A DNA stretch of 64,000 bases, taken from Peribacillus frigoritolerans (lineage in GTDB: Bacteria > Bacillota > Bacilli > Bacillales > DSM-1321). Below are positions 26,647 to 36,176 of this stretch, one piece after another (the first letter of the stretch is position 1; every line of letters begins with the position of its first letter). The stretch is taken from contig NZ_CP158190.1 in assembly GCF_040250305.1 (NCBI RefSeq), positions 2,884,001-2,948,000 of the forward strand, written 5' to 3'. The notes under the pieces are model-generated. The model had not been told where the DNA came from, ran no database searches, and was given only the letters and a program-made list of their open reading frames with translations. The translations under genes were made by a program, and so were the position numbers.

Positions 26647-26695
26647 AAACGGTCATATTGAAGGGCTTGAGCATCAAGCCGCAAATATGACCGTT
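26647..26695 (-). terminator. Terminator of the TetR gene, nested hairpin
   Basis: Outer arms AAACGGTCATATT and AATATGACCGTTT (13 bp, perfect) enclose an inner hairpin GGCTTGA-GCA-TCAAGCC. The minus-strand tail is TTTTATTTT. It lies immediately after the TetR stop, so the small open frame over it is not a gene. Confidence 0.85.
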
Positions 26696-26698
26696 TCA

Positions 26699-27286
26699 TT
26701 ATGTATGTTTTTGTTTGCCATGAATACCATATACCAAAAGTTGAGCAATGCTCTTAATTCGTTCAGAAGTAAAATATGGCTCCTTTTTCTGCTGATGGAT
26801 CTCATAATGTGTAGATAATGCCAATGTGAAAGAAATGATCCCTACATTAAATAGGATAATATCAGAGATATACTGTATCTCACCACTATCTATTCTCTTC
26901 TGTATTTCAATATGCCTGGCATTCGGCTTGAAAATCTGATCTACATATTGCTTAGAAATATCTTGATCAAATTGTGTTTCCCTGAATAGTATCGAAAACT
27001 GTTCTTTATTATCAAGAATTTTATTTATCATGGTGCAAACATGATTCTCCACTAGATCATCCGTAGATAGATGGCTAGTCCCATCTTCAGATTCCTCTTT
27101 CTCATCAGGGGTAATGGTAGCCAATAGCAAATCTTTTTTGCTGTCAAAGTATTTGTAAATAGTAGCTTCGGAAACATTGCAAGCAGAGGCAATTTCATTC
27201 GTTCTTGTCATGTCAAAACCTTTAGTGGCAAAAAGAGTCCGGGCTACATTTATGATTCGTTCTTTCGTTTGCTGCCCTTTTTTCAA
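26699..27286 (-). CDS. TetR/AcrR family transcriptional regulator
   Basis: 195 residues from TTG 27286 (MKKGQQTKERI), 8 bp after GAAGG; a start three codons earlier has no spacing from the box. The N-terminal HTH is clear: ARTLFATKGFDMTRTNEIA then ACNVSEATIYKYFDSKKDLL (about residues 16-54). The ligand domain is variable. It neighbours the SDR gene on the same strand, and a palindrome in the SDR promoter is a candidate operator. The effector is unknown. Confidence 0.88.
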   Translation of the reverse strand: MKKGQQTKERIINVARTLFATKGFDMTRTNEIASACNVSEATIYKYFDSKKDLLLATITPDEKEESEDGTSHLSTDDLVENHVCTMINKILDNKEQFSILFRETQFDQDISKQYVDQIFKPNARHIEIQKRIDSGEIQYISDIILFNVGIISFTLALSTHYEIHQQKKEPYFTSERIKSIAQLLVYGIHGKQKHT

Positions 27287-27416
27287 AAATATCAACCTTC
27301 TTTTATAATGATAAGACCGGTTTCACCAATCTATTTTCCATGATATCCCGATGGTATCAATCGGTCAATATTACCTTTGATTCATTAGAATTCAATATTC
27401 CCATATATCATAAATA

Positions 27417-27447
27417 GAAAACATCGTCTGATTGGGACGATGTTTTC
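27417..27447. terminator. Terminator of the SDR gene
   Basis: Perfect 12-bp arms (GAAAACATCGTC / GACGATGTTTTC) and a 7-base loop, with TTTTCTATTT following on the minus strand. It separates the SDR gene from the TetR gene. Confidence 0.85.
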
Positions 27448-27459
27448 TTATAGAGAAAA

Positions 27460-28206
27460 TCACTTAAAGGATGCATAGCCATCATCGACCATGACTACAC
27501 TTCCATTGATCGCATCCGCTTCCTCTAAAGATAATAGATAGACGGCATTTGCAACGGCTTCTGGCTTAATTAATTTACCGCGCATTTGACTTGCATTCAA
27601 TTTATCGATGATTCCCATATCTTTATAGCCTTGAATGATAGGAGTGTCAACCCCGCCTGGCGCAATGCCCACTACCCGTATGCCATAAGCACCTAATTCC
27701 AAAGCAGCTGTCTGTGTCATCATTCTTACAGCTCCTTTAGTCGCCTGATAGGCAAAGGTTCCGTGGGAAGCTAAGTAACCAAACACAGAAGCCGTATTAA
27801 TAATGACACCCTTGTTACCTAGCTCCTTCATTTTCCGTCCTGCTGCCATGATTCCAAAGGCAACTCCGTGCTGATTCACTCCAATCGTTTTGAAGTAACC
27901 CTCCATATCTTGATCGAGGATCATACCGCCTGCACCGATGCCGGCATTATTAAACATGATATCGATCCTTCCGAATGTTTCCACTGCTTTATTGATTAAG
28001 GATTCAACATCTTCCTGCTTAGAAACATCCGTTTTTACAAAAATGGCCTCTCCGCCATACGCTGTAATCTGTTCAACGGTTTCCTGTCCCATTCCTTCAT
28101 TAAAATCCGCAACAACGACCTTGTCCCCTTTTGCTGCAAATTTCAAGCATGTGGCCCGGCCAATACCGCTTGCTCCTCCTGTAATAACTGCAACTCTTGC
28201 TGTCAT
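27460..28206 (-). CDS. SDR family oxidoreductase (classical short-chain dehydrogenase)
   Basis: 248 residues. I chose the ATG at 28206 because GGGGA is 6-7 bp upstream; the ATG at 28212 sits right on that box. The Rossmann TGGASGIG (residues 9-16), NNAG (86-89), catalytic Ser140 and Tyr153-x3-Lys157 are all present. The C-terminal MVDDGYASF is typical of 3-hydroxybutyrate/glucose-dehydrogenase-like SDRs. The substrate is unknown. It is likely controlled by the nearby TetR protein. Confidence 0.9.
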   Translation of the reverse strand: MTARVAVITGGASGIGRATCLKFAAKGDKVVVADFNEGMGQETVEQITAYGGEAIFVKTDVSKQEDVESLINKAVETFGRIDIMFNNAGIGAGGMILDQDMEGYFKTIGVNQHGVAFGIMAAGRKMKELGNKGVIINTASVFGYLASHGTFAYQATKGAVRMMTQTAALELGAYGIRVVGIAPGGVDTPIIQGYKDMGIIDKLNASQMRGKLIKPEAVANAVYLLSLEEADAINGSVVMVDDGYASFK

Positions 28207-28236
28207 GTACATTCCCCTTTCAACACTAAAAATATA

Positions 28237-28252
28237 GTAAGTGTTTACTTAC
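28237..28252. promoter_or_regulatory. Candidate TetR operator in SDR promoter
   Basis: Perfect palindrome GTAAGTGTTTACTTAC (6-bp arms, 4-base spacer), 31 bp upstream of the SDR start and overlapping AT-rich promoter-like sequence. Size and symmetry fit a TetR-family operator. Its link to the adjacent regulator is inference. Confidence 0.45.
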
Positions 28253-28330
28253 TTTTTTTTATTATAAAAGTAAGGAATATTTAATTCAAGCAATATGTAT
28301 TTATATAGGGTTTTGAGCTTTCATAAGTAA

Positions 28331-28354
28331 AGCTGTCCTATTACTAGGACAGCT
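28331..28354. terminator. Intrinsic terminator after pdxT
   Basis: Perfect 10-bp arms (AGCTGTCCTA / TAGGACAGCT) around a 4-base loop, immediately downstream of the pdxT stop. The minus-strand tail is TTTACTTAT; the plus-strand side has TTTTTTT. Confidence 0.85.
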
Positions 28355-28362
28355 TCATTTTT

Positions 28363-28962
28363 TTAACAGGTTTTCAATTCGGCCTTACTTATGGATGTCT
28401 TCACCATTTCAATGAAAAGCTGCATAAAACGATCATCACCTGTTAATTCTGGATGAAACGCACTAACGAGGACATGGTCTTGTCTCGCAGCCACTACATT
28501 CTCTTCATAAACAGCCAATACTTCTACACCTTCTCCAATTCCATCAGCAAATGGCGCCCGGATGAAAACTGCCTTATAAGGGGTTTCCATTCCTTTGATT
28601 GATAGTTCAGCCTCGAAACTATCCTTTTGACGTCCAAATCCGTTCCTTTTCACGGAAATGTCCATTAGTCCAAGATAGGCCTTCTCATCGCCAGTCAATT
28701 CATTGGCCGCTAATACCATCCCTGCACATGTACCGAAAATTGGTTTTTTATCTTCGAAGAAAGTTTTGACCGGTTCCATAAATCCATAGCGATCCATTAG
28801 TTTCCTCATCGTCGTGCTTTCTCCGCCTGGAATGATCAAGCCATCGATTTCTAGCAACTGCTCCGGCTTTTTTACTATAACTGCTTGTTCGCCGGCAGCT
28901 TTGATTTGATTCAAGTGTTCTTCAACTGCTCCCTGTAAACCCAAAACACCGATAGTTATCAT
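28363..28962 (-). CDS. pdxT: Pyridoxal 5'-phosphate synthase, glutaminase subunit
   Basis: 199 residues from ATG 28962, one base after the pdxS stop; an in-frame GTG at 28974 would overlap pdxS. The class-I glutaminase triad is complete: Cys79 in FGTCAGM, His170 and Glu172 in AFHPEL. IIPGGEST at 43-50 is the oxyanion strand. It releases ammonia from glutamine for PdxS. The tight spacing gives equimolar co-translation with pdxS. Confidence 0.97.
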   Translation of the reverse strand: MITIGVLGLQGAVEEHLNQIKAAGEQAVIVKKPEQLLEIDGLIIPGGESTTMRKLMDRYGFMEPVKTFFEDKKPIFGTCAGMVLAANELTGDEKAYLGLMDISVKRNGFGRQKDSFEAELSIKGMETPYKAVFIRAPFADGIGEGVEVLAVYEENVVAARQDHVLVSAFHPELTGDDRFMQLFIEMVKTSISKAELKTC

Positions 28963-28963
28963 A

Positions 28964-29851
28964 TTACCATCCACGTTCCTGCATCCGTTCTGCCGGAGCT
29001 AGTTTGGAAATATCAATTCCTTTCATTGCACTGCCTAACTCTTTGGACAACTTGCCAATCAATTCATAATCAGTGAAATATGTAGTCGCTTGAACGATTG
29101 CCGATGCGAATTTTTCTGGAGTTTCAGATTTAAAAATACCAGATCCAACGAAAACGCCATCTGCTCCCAATTCCATCATCAATGCTGCATCTGCTGGAGT
29201 CGCAATTCCACCGGCTGCAAAATTAACTACAGGCAATTTACCTGTGCGTTTGATTTCTCTTAAAATTTCATAAGGGGCTCCAAGATTTTTTGCCTCTGTC
29301 ATTAATTCATCATCACTCATGATGCTCACTTTACGAATTTGTGACTGTACCTTTCTCATATGACGCACAGCTTCCACAATATTACCCGTTCCTGGTTCTC
29401 CTTTTGTACGAAGCATTGATGCTCCTTCACCAATACGGCGTGCAGCTTCACCTAAATCACGGCAGCCACAAACGAAAGGTACGGTGAAATCACTTTTTAG
29501 AATATGGTATTCTTCATCAGCAGGAGTCAGCACTTCACTTTCATCGATATAATCCACTCCCATGGATTCCAGGACCCTTGATTCAACGATATGACCAATC
29601 CTTGCTTTAGCCATGACCGGGATGGACACTGCATTCATTACTTCCTCTACAATTCGCGGATCTGCCATTCTTGCTACGCCGCCAGCCGCACGGATGTCGG
29701 AAGGAACCCTTTCCAATGCCATGACAGCCACAGCACCTGATGCTTCTGCGATTTTTGCTTGTTCTGCGTTAATGACGTCCATGATTACGCCACCCTTTTG
29801 CATTTGTGCCATTCCTCTTTTTACTGTGTCAGTTCCTAATAATTTTTCCAT
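28964..29851 (-). CDS. pdxS: Pyridoxal 5'-phosphate synthase, lyase subunit
   Basis: 295 residues, the normal PdxS length. GGVIMDV (Asp near residue 26), [12 protein letters not shown] (Schiff-base Lys near 80-83), [25 protein letters not shown] (phosphate loop) and [16 protein letters not shown] are all present. It condenses ribose-5-phosphate, glyceraldehyde-3-phosphate and ammonia to PLP. It is transcribed divergently from the MocR-type regulator gene. Confidence 0.98.
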   Translation of the reverse strand: MEKLLGTDTVKRGMAQMQKGGVIMDVINAEQAKIAEASGAVAVMALERVPSDIRAAGGVARMADPRIVEEVMNAVSIPVMAKARIGHIVESRVLESMGVDYIDESEVLTPADEEYHILKSDFTVPFVCGCRDLGEAARRIGEGASMLRTKGEPGTGNIVEAVRHMRKVQSQIRKVSIMSDDELMTEAKNLGAPYEILREIKRTGKLPVVNFAAGGIATPADAALMMELGADGVFVGSGIFKSETPEKFASAIVQATTYFTDYELIGKLSKELGSAMKGIDISKLAPAERMQERGW

Positions 29852-29897
29852 TTTTCTCTTCCCCCTAATATTTGCATTTTTTAGATTTGTTAGACTT

Positions 29898-29958
29898 AGT
29901 ATAAAAAAGAGTTGACCGCATTGAAAGTGTCAGTTTTAATAAATTTAATAGGGTCAGT
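29898..29958. promoter_or_regulatory. pdxS/pdxR divergent control region
   Basis: On the minus strand TATACT (29898-29903) is a good -10 for pdxS but has no good -35 (TTCAAT at 17 bp), as expected for an activated promoter. Two direct GTCAGT repeats, at 29929-29934 and 29953-29958, are 24 bp apart and both followed by AT-rich TTTAAT/AAATTT. They are candidate binding sites for the MocR-type regulator. Confidence 0.5.
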
Positions 29959-29985
29959 AAATTTATAAAAAAAGGTGGAAACAAA

Positions 29986-31380
29986 ATGAATATGCTTTCT
30001 TGCGATTTAAATCGGTTAAGTGAAGTACCTTTGTACGAACAATTATATTCATATATTAAAAAAGAAATCATTGATGGCCGTCTTCTTTACGGCACAAAAC
30101 TGCCTTCCAAACGGAAATTGGCAGAGTTCCTGCAAATAAGTCAAAATACTGTCGAGACTGCATATGAACAATTGACTGCTGAAGGATACGTTGAAGTCAT
30201 ACCAAGAAAAGGGTACTATATTCAAACATTCGAGGATTTAGAGTATACACAAACTAACCAAGTATCAGTGGAACAAATCAATCATAAAGAAGGGGAATTG
30301 CTATATCATTTTCATCCCAGCCAAATTGACACAGAACACTTCCCATTTGAAAAATGGAGAAAATACATGAAAAGCAAAATCGATGAATCACATCAAGATC
30401 TTCTTTTACTTGGGGATTCTCAAGGGGAATATGAATTACGATGTGAAATTGCCCATTATTTGTATCATGCACGTGGTGTACGCTGTGTTCCCGAACAGAT
30501 TATCATTGGTGCAGGAATGGAAATTTTATTGCAGCAGCTTGTCCTTCTATTCGATAAAAATGCCATCTATGGTGTTGAAGATCCTGGGTATCACTTGATT
30601 CACCGGATTTTACGAAGCTACCCAAATGAAGTCCATCCACTGCAAATTGATGAAGAAGGCGTAAAGGTGAACCAAATTGAAGATTCAAACATCGACGTCG
30701 TGTATGTCACTCCCTCACATCACTTCCCCAATGGGACAATCCTATCCGTTAACAGACGGACGCGATTGTTGAACTGGGCTCAAGGGGCTGCAAACCGCTA
30801 TATTATCGAAGACGATTATGATAGTGAATTTCGTTATAGTGGAAAAACAATCCCTTCCTTACAAAGTATGGATGCTAGTGATAAGGTGATTTATTTAGGG
30901 TCATTTTCAAAATCATTGATGCCATCAATTCGAATCAGTTATATGGTTCTTCCCGCTCCATTGTTACAAATGCATCAACAGGAATTATCTTTTTACCATT
31001 CAACCGTTTCTCGGATTGATCAGCATGTATTGACACAGTTCATGAAGGAAGGGGATTTTGAAAAGCATTTGAATCGGATGAGGAAAGTGTACCGTCGCAA
31101 GTTGGATAAAGTGATCGAGCTGTTTAAACCCCATCAACAAATAAAAATCATTGGAGAGCGTTCAGGATTGCATATCGTCCTCATCGTTAAGAACGGCATG
31201 GATGAACAGACACTTATTCAAAAGGCAAATGAAGACCATATTAAAATTTATGGCTTATCGACATATTCGATCGAAAAAATTGACGAACATCCTCCAAAAA
31301 TCATATTGGGCTTTGCAGGGATCCCTGAATCCGAATTGGAAAAAGCCATTCACCTTTTATTGAACTCATGGGGTTTATAA
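29986..31380 (+). CDS. pdxR: MocR/GntR family regulator with aminotransferase domain, PdxR-like
   Basis: 464 residues. The N-terminal GntR winged helix is VPLYEQLYSYIKKEIIDGRL followed by LPSKRKLAEFLQISQNTVET (about residues 14-60). A fold-type I aminotransferase-like domain follows, with EDDYDSEFRY and LGSFSKSLMPSIR (PLP Lys in SFSKS). Divergent placement next to pdxST is the classic arrangement for PdxR, which activates pdxST when PLP is low. RBS AAAGGTGG precedes ATG 29986. Confidence 0.9.
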   Translation: MNMLSCDLNRLSEVPLYEQLYSYIKKEIIDGRLLYGTKLPSKRKLAEFLQISQNTVETAYEQLTAEGYVEVIPRKGYYIQTFEDLEYTQTNQVSVEQINHKEGELLYHFHPSQIDTEHFPFEKWRKYMKSKIDESHQDLLLLGDSQGEYELRCEIAHYLYHARGVRCVPEQIIIGAGMEILLQQLVLLFDKNAIYGVEDPGYHLIHRILRSYPNEVHPLQIDEEGVKVNQIEDSNIDVVYVTPSHHFPNGTILSVNRRTRLLNWAQGAANRYIIEDDYDSEFRYSGKTIPSLQSMDASDKVIYLGSFSKSLMPSIRISYMVLPAPLLQMHQQELSFYHSTVSRIDQHVLTQFMKEGDFEKHLNRMRKVYRRKLDKVIELFKPHQQIKIIGERSGLHIVLIVKNGMDEQTLIQKANEDHIKIYGLSTYSIEKIDEHPPKIILGFAGIPESELEKAIHLLLNSWGL

Positions 31381-31385
31381 AGAAA

Positions 31386-31413
31386 AAAGAAGTTCACTTT
31401 CGTGAACTTCTTT
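31386..31413 (+). terminator. Intrinsic terminator after pdxR
   Basis: Perfect 12-bp arms (AAAGAAGTTCAC / GTGAACTTCTTT) with loop TTTC, six bases past the pdxR stop. The right end of a repeat element starts at the very next base. Confidence 0.85.
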
Positions 31414-31855
31414 AAGTTTGTCGACAAAATGGGGTTCGGAATGGTCTTTTCCTAATTCCCTTTCATGATTTTAACCAATACTTTTATTTGGAATGAAACC
31501 ACAACAGATTGAACCTACACTCTTGCCGAATGCTGGCTAGCCGAGACCCGCCTAAATGCTTGCTTTGATGAGGCGAGGCAGGAAGTTGGCGGAAGGGAAC
31601 GGTTTCAATATATGACCGCAAAATGAATGCACGGGGTCCGAATAATACGGTGAACGGTCGAATAATGTGCGGTGTGGATCGGATAAAATGGGTGAACAGT
31701 CGAATAAAGCACGGTGTGGGTCGAATAAACTGCGTGAACGGTCGAATGATGTGTGGTCAAGGTCGAAAAACTGCTTTGGCTGAAACAACTGAGACGTTTT
31801 TTCAATAAAAAACTGCAGGCAAACTCGCTTTTCTTCGAGTTTGTCTACAGTCTGA
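31414..31855 (-). mobile_element. MITE-like element D, IS1182-like ends
   Basis: At 31414 the sequence AGTTTGTCGACAAAATGGGG then TTCGGAA matches the right end of the IS relic at 37.5 kb (AGTTTGTAGACAAAAGGAG then TTCGGAA). At 31855 the minus strand starts TCAGACTGTAGACAAACTCG followed by a hairpin (CAAACTCG / CGAGTTTG), matching that relic's left end. Between the ends there is no transposase, but there is a 21-bp repeat array. The element abuts the pdxR terminator and may end the dsdA transcript through its left-end hairpin. Confidence 0.65.
31631..31775 (-). repeat. 21-bp (heptad-coding) tandem repeat array
   Basis: About seven degenerate copies of a 21-bp unit containing GTCGAATAA. The minus strand stays open across 31552-31788 and would encode heptads such as SFDRSRSL, FDPHRAL, FDCSPIL, SDPHRTL, FDRSPYY and SDPVHSF. 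No ribosome binding site is seen. It lies inside element D. Confidence 0.75.
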
Positions 31856-31879
31856 TAAATTAACTCTAGTGAACATTTT

Positions 31880-33217
31880 TTACCTTTTAGATAAATACTG
31901 GTCCATCATATCCTTTGGCACCATGCTCCCGCCGGTCGCCCAGATGATATGCGTGGACTGGTTCATTTTATCCACCAGTTTTTGGTCCATGAGATATTTC
32001 TTTCCTTCTGGAGCTTTAAAAAGTTGTACCGGACCCAATGCTCCTGCGAGGGCAGATGGCTCTAAATAATGACCTTCCGTCTCTGCCATTCCCCTGAGCA
32101 GATCGAATAACCTTTTATCCTCTATGGTATAGCTGCCGCTTAACATGGTCGTCATCATACGGGAAACCAATTCTGAAGGCCTTCCGACAGCAAGACCATC
32201 AGCTTCCGTCTTATTATCGATGCCAAAGTCCTGCACCGAGATTTTGTCATGAAGGCCTGTCATCAATCCGAGCGTCATGCATGGTGAATGTGTCGGCTCT
32301 GCAAAAAAACAATGTACATCATCTTCAAAGGCTAACTTGAGCCCATATGTAATACCACCGGGCCCGCCGCCGACTCCGCATGGCAGGTACACAAACAAAG
32401 GGTGATCTTCGTCTACTGGTATGGACATATCTTTCAGTTGTTTCTTCAGGCGCGTTGCAGCTGTCGCATAACCTAGCAGTAGATCCATTGAATTTTCATC
32501 ATCAATAAAATGGCAATCGGGATCAAGTGATGCTTCATTACGGCCTTCTTCTACAGCTTTACTATAATCATCATCATATTCCTTTACAATGACTCCAAGA
32601 CTTGTTAATTTATCCTTTTTCCACTGTTTGGCATCTGCCGACATATGGACCGTTACTTTGAATCCCAGCTTAGCGCTTATTATTCCAATACTCATTCCTA
32701 AATTGCCGGTTGAACCGACTGCAATCGAATATTTTGAAAAAAGCTCTTTGTATTCATCGCTCGCAAGTATCCCATAATTATCAGTCCGTTTTAAACCACC
32801 ATGCTTCATTGCTATTTCCTCAGCACGTTTTAAGACCTCATAAATACCTCCGCGAGCCTTGATGGAACCTGATATTGGTAAATGACTGTCACATTTCAGC
32901 AAAAGTTTCCCAGCCATTTTAGTTCCATAGGATTTTTCCAAGTTTTTTTGCATGGAAGGAATCTCGACTAGTGGTGATTCAATGATCCCCTCCATTGGTT
33001 CGGTTTCTGGAAAGGCTTTAATTATATAATTGGCAAATCTATTTAATCTTTCTTCAGCAGATTTAACTTGTTCAGCTTGGACGATTGGGTTTTCTTGCTT
33101 GTTACCGTAATCTGGATTCGTCCAGAAGACTTCGTTCATCTTTATCACATTATTAAGTATAGGATCTTTCGCTTTCCAATCCATGATCGATAAACCTGCG
33201 ATTTTATGCATCTCCAC
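31880..33217 (-). CDS. dsdA: D-serine ammonia-lyase (dehydratase)
   Basis: 445 residues from GTG 33217, chosen because GGGAGGGAC lies 7 bp upstream; the longer frame to 33247 lacks a box. Fold-type II PLP enzyme with PLP Lys120 in [21 protein letters not shown] and CGVGGGPGG are the phosphate-binding loops, and ATGGSMVP lies at the C-terminus. It converts D-serine to pyruvate and ammonia, a detoxifying reaction. No D-serine transporter or regulator is next to it. Confidence 0.95.
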   Translation of the reverse strand: MEMHKIAGLSIMDWKAKDPILNNVIKMNEVFWTNPDYGNKQENPIVQAEQVKSAEERLNRFANYIIKAFPETEPMEGIIESPLVEIPSMQKNLEKSYGTKMAGKLLLKCDSHLPISGSIKARGGIYEVLKRAEEIAMKHGGLKRTDNYGILASDEYKELFSKYSIAVGSTGNLGMSIGIISAKLGFKVTVHMSADAKQWKKDKLTSLGVIVKEYDDDYSKAVEEGRNEASLDPDCHFIDDENSMDLLLGYATAATRLKKQLKDMSIPVDEDHPLFVYLPCGVGGGPGGITYGLKLAFEDDVHCFFAEPTHSPCMTLGLMTGLHDKISVQDFGIDNKTEADGLAVGRPSELVSRMMTTMLSGSYTIEDKRLFDLLRGMAETEGHYLEPSALAGALGPVQLFKAPEGKKYLMDQKLVDKMNQSTHIIWATGGSMVPKDMMDQYLSKR

Positions 33218-33312
33218 AGCAGTCCCTCCCGGAAATGTAGTTTTCATCTTCTACTATAACTCAACAAACTGCGATAAAGATTACAATTTTCACTTTTTTA
33301 CGAATAATCAGC

Positions 33313-35061
33313 TTAGAAAGTCAAATTCACTTTTAATTTCCCTCGCACACTATTAATAAACCAAATTTCCTCAGCGTTATTAAGGTCAGCCTTTGAAATG
33401 GGTTTTTCCATGATTTCCTTCTTCCTGATCAAGTCTTGACGAAATGTTCCAGCAAGCAGACCTGCTTCCACCGGAGGGGTATAGAGTTCACCATTTATCT
33501 TCACCACCACATTTCCGTTCGTGAATTCCGTGATGAATCCTTCTTCATTCCAAAGCAAAACATCATGGAAGTCAGGATTATTCATTTGAAAGCCTTCATA
33601 TACATCACGATTGGTGGTCTTATGAAATAGAAATGGATTTGCACTTGATATTGGAGTTTCAGCCAAGATAGCCGTAAATTCTGATTCAATGGGCTTGATT
33701 GCTTGTCCAGAGACTTCAATTTCACCATTTTCATGAAGTAATACCCTTACCTTTTGTAACGTCCCTTGATTCATATCCGCATACTTTTGGAGTTGATCTC
33801 TAAGATTCAATTCAGGGAACCGGTAATCGAAGTAATCAGCGGATTGTTTCATCCGATCGATATGATCAGTCAACAAATAATATTCGCCATCGCTGAGCTT
33901 CATCGATTCCAATAGTTTGTAAGCAGGCCTTTCCACCGTCAATAATTTGGCTTTTAAAAACGCTTCGTCATATTCTTCAGATAGCTCGGAATCCCAAGTG
34001 ATTCCACCTCCTACCCCATACTCGGCTTTCCCGGTTTCGTTATCGATCACGACCGTACGAATCGGCACATTAAAAACGGCTTCGGATTCAGGGGTGATGA
34101 ACCCGATTGCACCGCAATAAACTTCCCGTGGTGAATTCTCGATATCAGCGATGATTTCCATCGTTTTAATTTTAGGTGCCCCTGTTATCGATCCACAAGG
34201 AAAAAGAGCCCTGAATATATCAATGATTGTTGTTCCTGGATTCGTATCGGCCGTAATCGTGGATGTCATTTGCCAAACGGTCGGATATTTTTCAATTGCC
34301 TTAAGCTGTGGAACCTTGACGCTTCCTGGTTCTGCAATCATTCCCAAATCATTTCTGAGCAGGTCCACAATCATGTAGTTTTCTGCTTGATTCTTTTCCG
34401 AGGCTGCTAACCAGTCTGCATTAAGCTGATCCATTTTCAGTGTCGTTCCCCGCTTTACCGTTCCTTTCATTGGCCGAGTAATCAGCTGACCATCTTCCCA
34501 ACGGAAAAACAACTCGGGTGATGCAGATAGGATTCGATGTGTCCCCACATTCAAATATGCACTATAGTTCGAGCGTTGAGCTCTCTTCAAGCGATCAAAG
34601 AAAGCGAAGTCATCTCCTTCGAACCTGGATTGCAAACGCATCGTGTAATTGACTTGATACGTATTGCCTTTCTCGATTTCCGATTTTATCATTTGAAACC
34701 CGGAATGATAGTTATGTGAATTCGTTTCTGATTGCCATTCAGCTAAATTAAAAGCCCCTGTCATTTTTTCAGGTAATTCTTCTTCCGGTTTATCGAAAAT
34801 CCCGAACCATAATAATGGCATTTTGGCTCCATCTTTTACTTTAAAAGATTTTTCAAAAGCAGGTGCCGCTTCATAGGAAACGTATCCCGCTGCATAATGC
34901 CCCTGTTCTATCGCTTCCTGGACTTTTTGGAATTGGGGAATGACATCCTCAATTGAATGGGCGGTGAACACTTTTTTCGGGTTCGTAAAATATAGAGGCC
35001 TGCTGTCACCTTGTTTATCTGTGAAGTGAAATATTAATGATAAAGGATCTTCTCGTTTCAT
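33313..35061 (-). CDS. pabB: Fused aminodeoxychorismate synthase component I / 4-amino-4-deoxychorismate lyase
   Basis: 582 residues. Residues 1 to about 360 are the chorismate-binding domain (YQVNYTMRLQSRF, RPMKGTVKRG, ENYMIVDLLRNDLGMIA, FPCGSITGAPKIKTMEII, YCGAIGFI). From about 390 a class-IV aminotransferase-like lyase domain follows (TTNRDVYEG, LLWNEEGFITEFTNGNVVV, GLLAGTFRQ, IWFINSVRG). The fusion turns chorismate and ammonia into ADC and then p-aminobenzoate, for folate. No pabA is adjacent, so the glutaminase must come from elsewhere. ATG 35061 follows AGGAG. Confidence 0.93.
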   Translation of the reverse strand: MKREDPLSLIFHFTDKQGDSRPLYFTNPKKVFTAHSIEDVIPQFQKVQEAIEQGHYAAGYVSYEAAPAFEKSFKVKDGAKMPLLWFGIFDKPEEELPEKMTGAFNLAEWQSETNSHNYHSGFQMIKSEIEKGNTYQVNYTMRLQSRFEGDDFAFFDRLKRAQRSNYSAYLNVGTHRILSASPELFFRWEDGQLITRPMKGTVKRGTTLKMDQLNADWLAASEKNQAENYMIVDLLRNDLGMIAEPGSVKVPQLKAIEKYPTVWQMTSTITADTNPGTTIIDIFRALFPCGSITGAPKIKTMEIIADIENSPREVYCGAIGFITPESEAVFNVPIRTVVIDNETGKAEYGVGGGITWDSELSEEYDEAFLKAKLLTVERPAYKLLESMKLSDGEYYLLTDHIDRMKQSADYFDYRFPELNLRDQLQKYADMNQGTLQKVRVLLHENGEIEVSGQAIKPIESEFTAILAETPISSANPFLFHKTTNRDVYEGFQMNNPDFHDVLLWNEEGFITEFTNGNVVVKINGELYTPPVEAGLLAGTFRQDLIRKKEIMEKPISKADLNNAEEIWFINSVRGKLKVNLTF

Positions 35062-35113
35062 TCTTGTCTCCTAACTTTGTTTATGAAGTAAATCGGTATG
35101 TATTTTATAAAAA

Positions 35114-35140
35114 AGCTTGCAGACACGGAATCTGCAAGCT
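35114..35140 (-). terminator. Intrinsic terminator after first LLM monooxygenase gene
   Basis: Perfect 10-bp arms (AGCTTGCAGA / TCTGCAAGCT), 7-base loop, TTTTTTATAAAA tail on the minus strand, 14 bp past the stop. Confidence 0.88.
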
Positions 35141-35153
35141 CATTCTTTGACAC

Positions 35154-36176
35154 TTATTTCATTCCAGTAACCTCTGCAATGATTTCATAAGAACGAAGTC
35201 GTGCAACCTGATCATAAATGGCAGAGTTTATAATCATTTCGTCCGCCTGCGTTTCATTTAAAAATGCCTGCAACTGCTCTTTAACCTCTTTTGGATTTCC
35301 TATGATGGAAGCGTTCAGCTGCTTCATGACAATGGCCTTTTCATATTCTGTCCAAAGGCCTTCCATTGTATCAACTGGAGGAGCAAGTTGACCGGGCGTG
35401 TTCCGTATCAAATTCAAGAACTGCTGTTGATAAGATGTAGCAATCCTTTGCGCTTCTTCTGTAGTATCAGCTGCAAAAACATTGACACCAACCATGACAT
35501 AAGGTTTATCGAGAACGTCGGATGGTTGGAAATTATTGCGGTAACGGGCTAAAGCTGGTTGAGTATTTTCAGGGGAAAAATGACTTGCAAATGAAAATGG
35601 CAATCCCAGCTGTGCTGATAATGCTGCACTGAAGCCGCTTGAACCAAGCAGCCAAATCGGGATATCCTGTCCTTCGCCAGGGATGGCGCGAACACGATTA
35701 TGTTTGGAATTCGCATCTAAATAACTGCGGAGCTGCGCCAATTGTTCAGGAAAATCCTGACCGTTATTACGTACGTCACCCCTGAGTGCCATGGCTGTAT
35801 ATTGGTCGCTTCCCGGAGCTCGCCCAAGCCCTAAATCTATTCTACCAGGATACATTGCTTCCAATGTCCCAAATTGTTCTGCGATAACAAGCGGTGCATG
35901 ATTCGGCAGCATTATGCCGCCAGAACCGACGCGAATTCTTTCCGTCTTTCCCGCAACATGGCCTATAAGCACGGACGTTGCAGAGCTTGCGATCCCTGGC
36001 ATGCTATGGTGTTCTGCAACCCAGAAACGGTTATAATTCCATTGCTCCACATGCTTGGCTAAATCTACTGTATTTTTAAAAGCTCCCGAAACTGTACCAC
36101 CCTCAACGATTGAAGCCAGGTCCAGAACGGAAAAAGAAATGTCGCTAAGTTTTTTTGCATGTTGATCAGCATTCAT
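35154..36176 (-). CDS. LLM class flavin-dependent oxidoreductase (MsnO8/YhbW group)
   Basis: 340 residues, luciferase-like TIM barrel. The diagnostic string is [20 protein letters not shown] at about residues 51-70, then [21 protein letters not shown] and [16 protein letters not shown]. Proteins of this group use reduced FMN and oxygen on unknown small substrates. It is related to, but clearly diverged from, the next upstream gene. Physiological flavin supply could come from the FMN reductase at 26 kb (inference). Confidence 0.88.
   Translation of the reverse strand: MNADQHAKKLSDISFSVLDLASIVEGGTVSGAFKNTVDLAKHVEQWNYNRFWVAEHHSMPGIASSATSVLIGHVAGKTERIRVGSGGIMLPNHAPLVIAEQFGTLEAMYPGRIDLGLGRAPGSDQYTAMALRGDVRNNGQDFPEQLAQLRSYLDANSKHNRVRAIPGEGQDIPIWLLGSSGFSAALSAQLGLPFSFASHFSPENTQPALARYRNNFQPSDVLDKPYVMVGVNVFAADTTEEAQRIATSYQQQFLNLIRNTPGQLAPPVDTMEGLWTEYEKAIVMKQLNASIIGNPKEVKEQLQAFLNETQADEMIINSAIYDQVARLRSYEIIAEVTGMK

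Noticed and set aside
26517..26699. 60-codon minus-strand frame after the TetR gene
   Set aside because: It consists largely of the nested terminator hairpin and begins at the TetR stop without a ribosome binding site.
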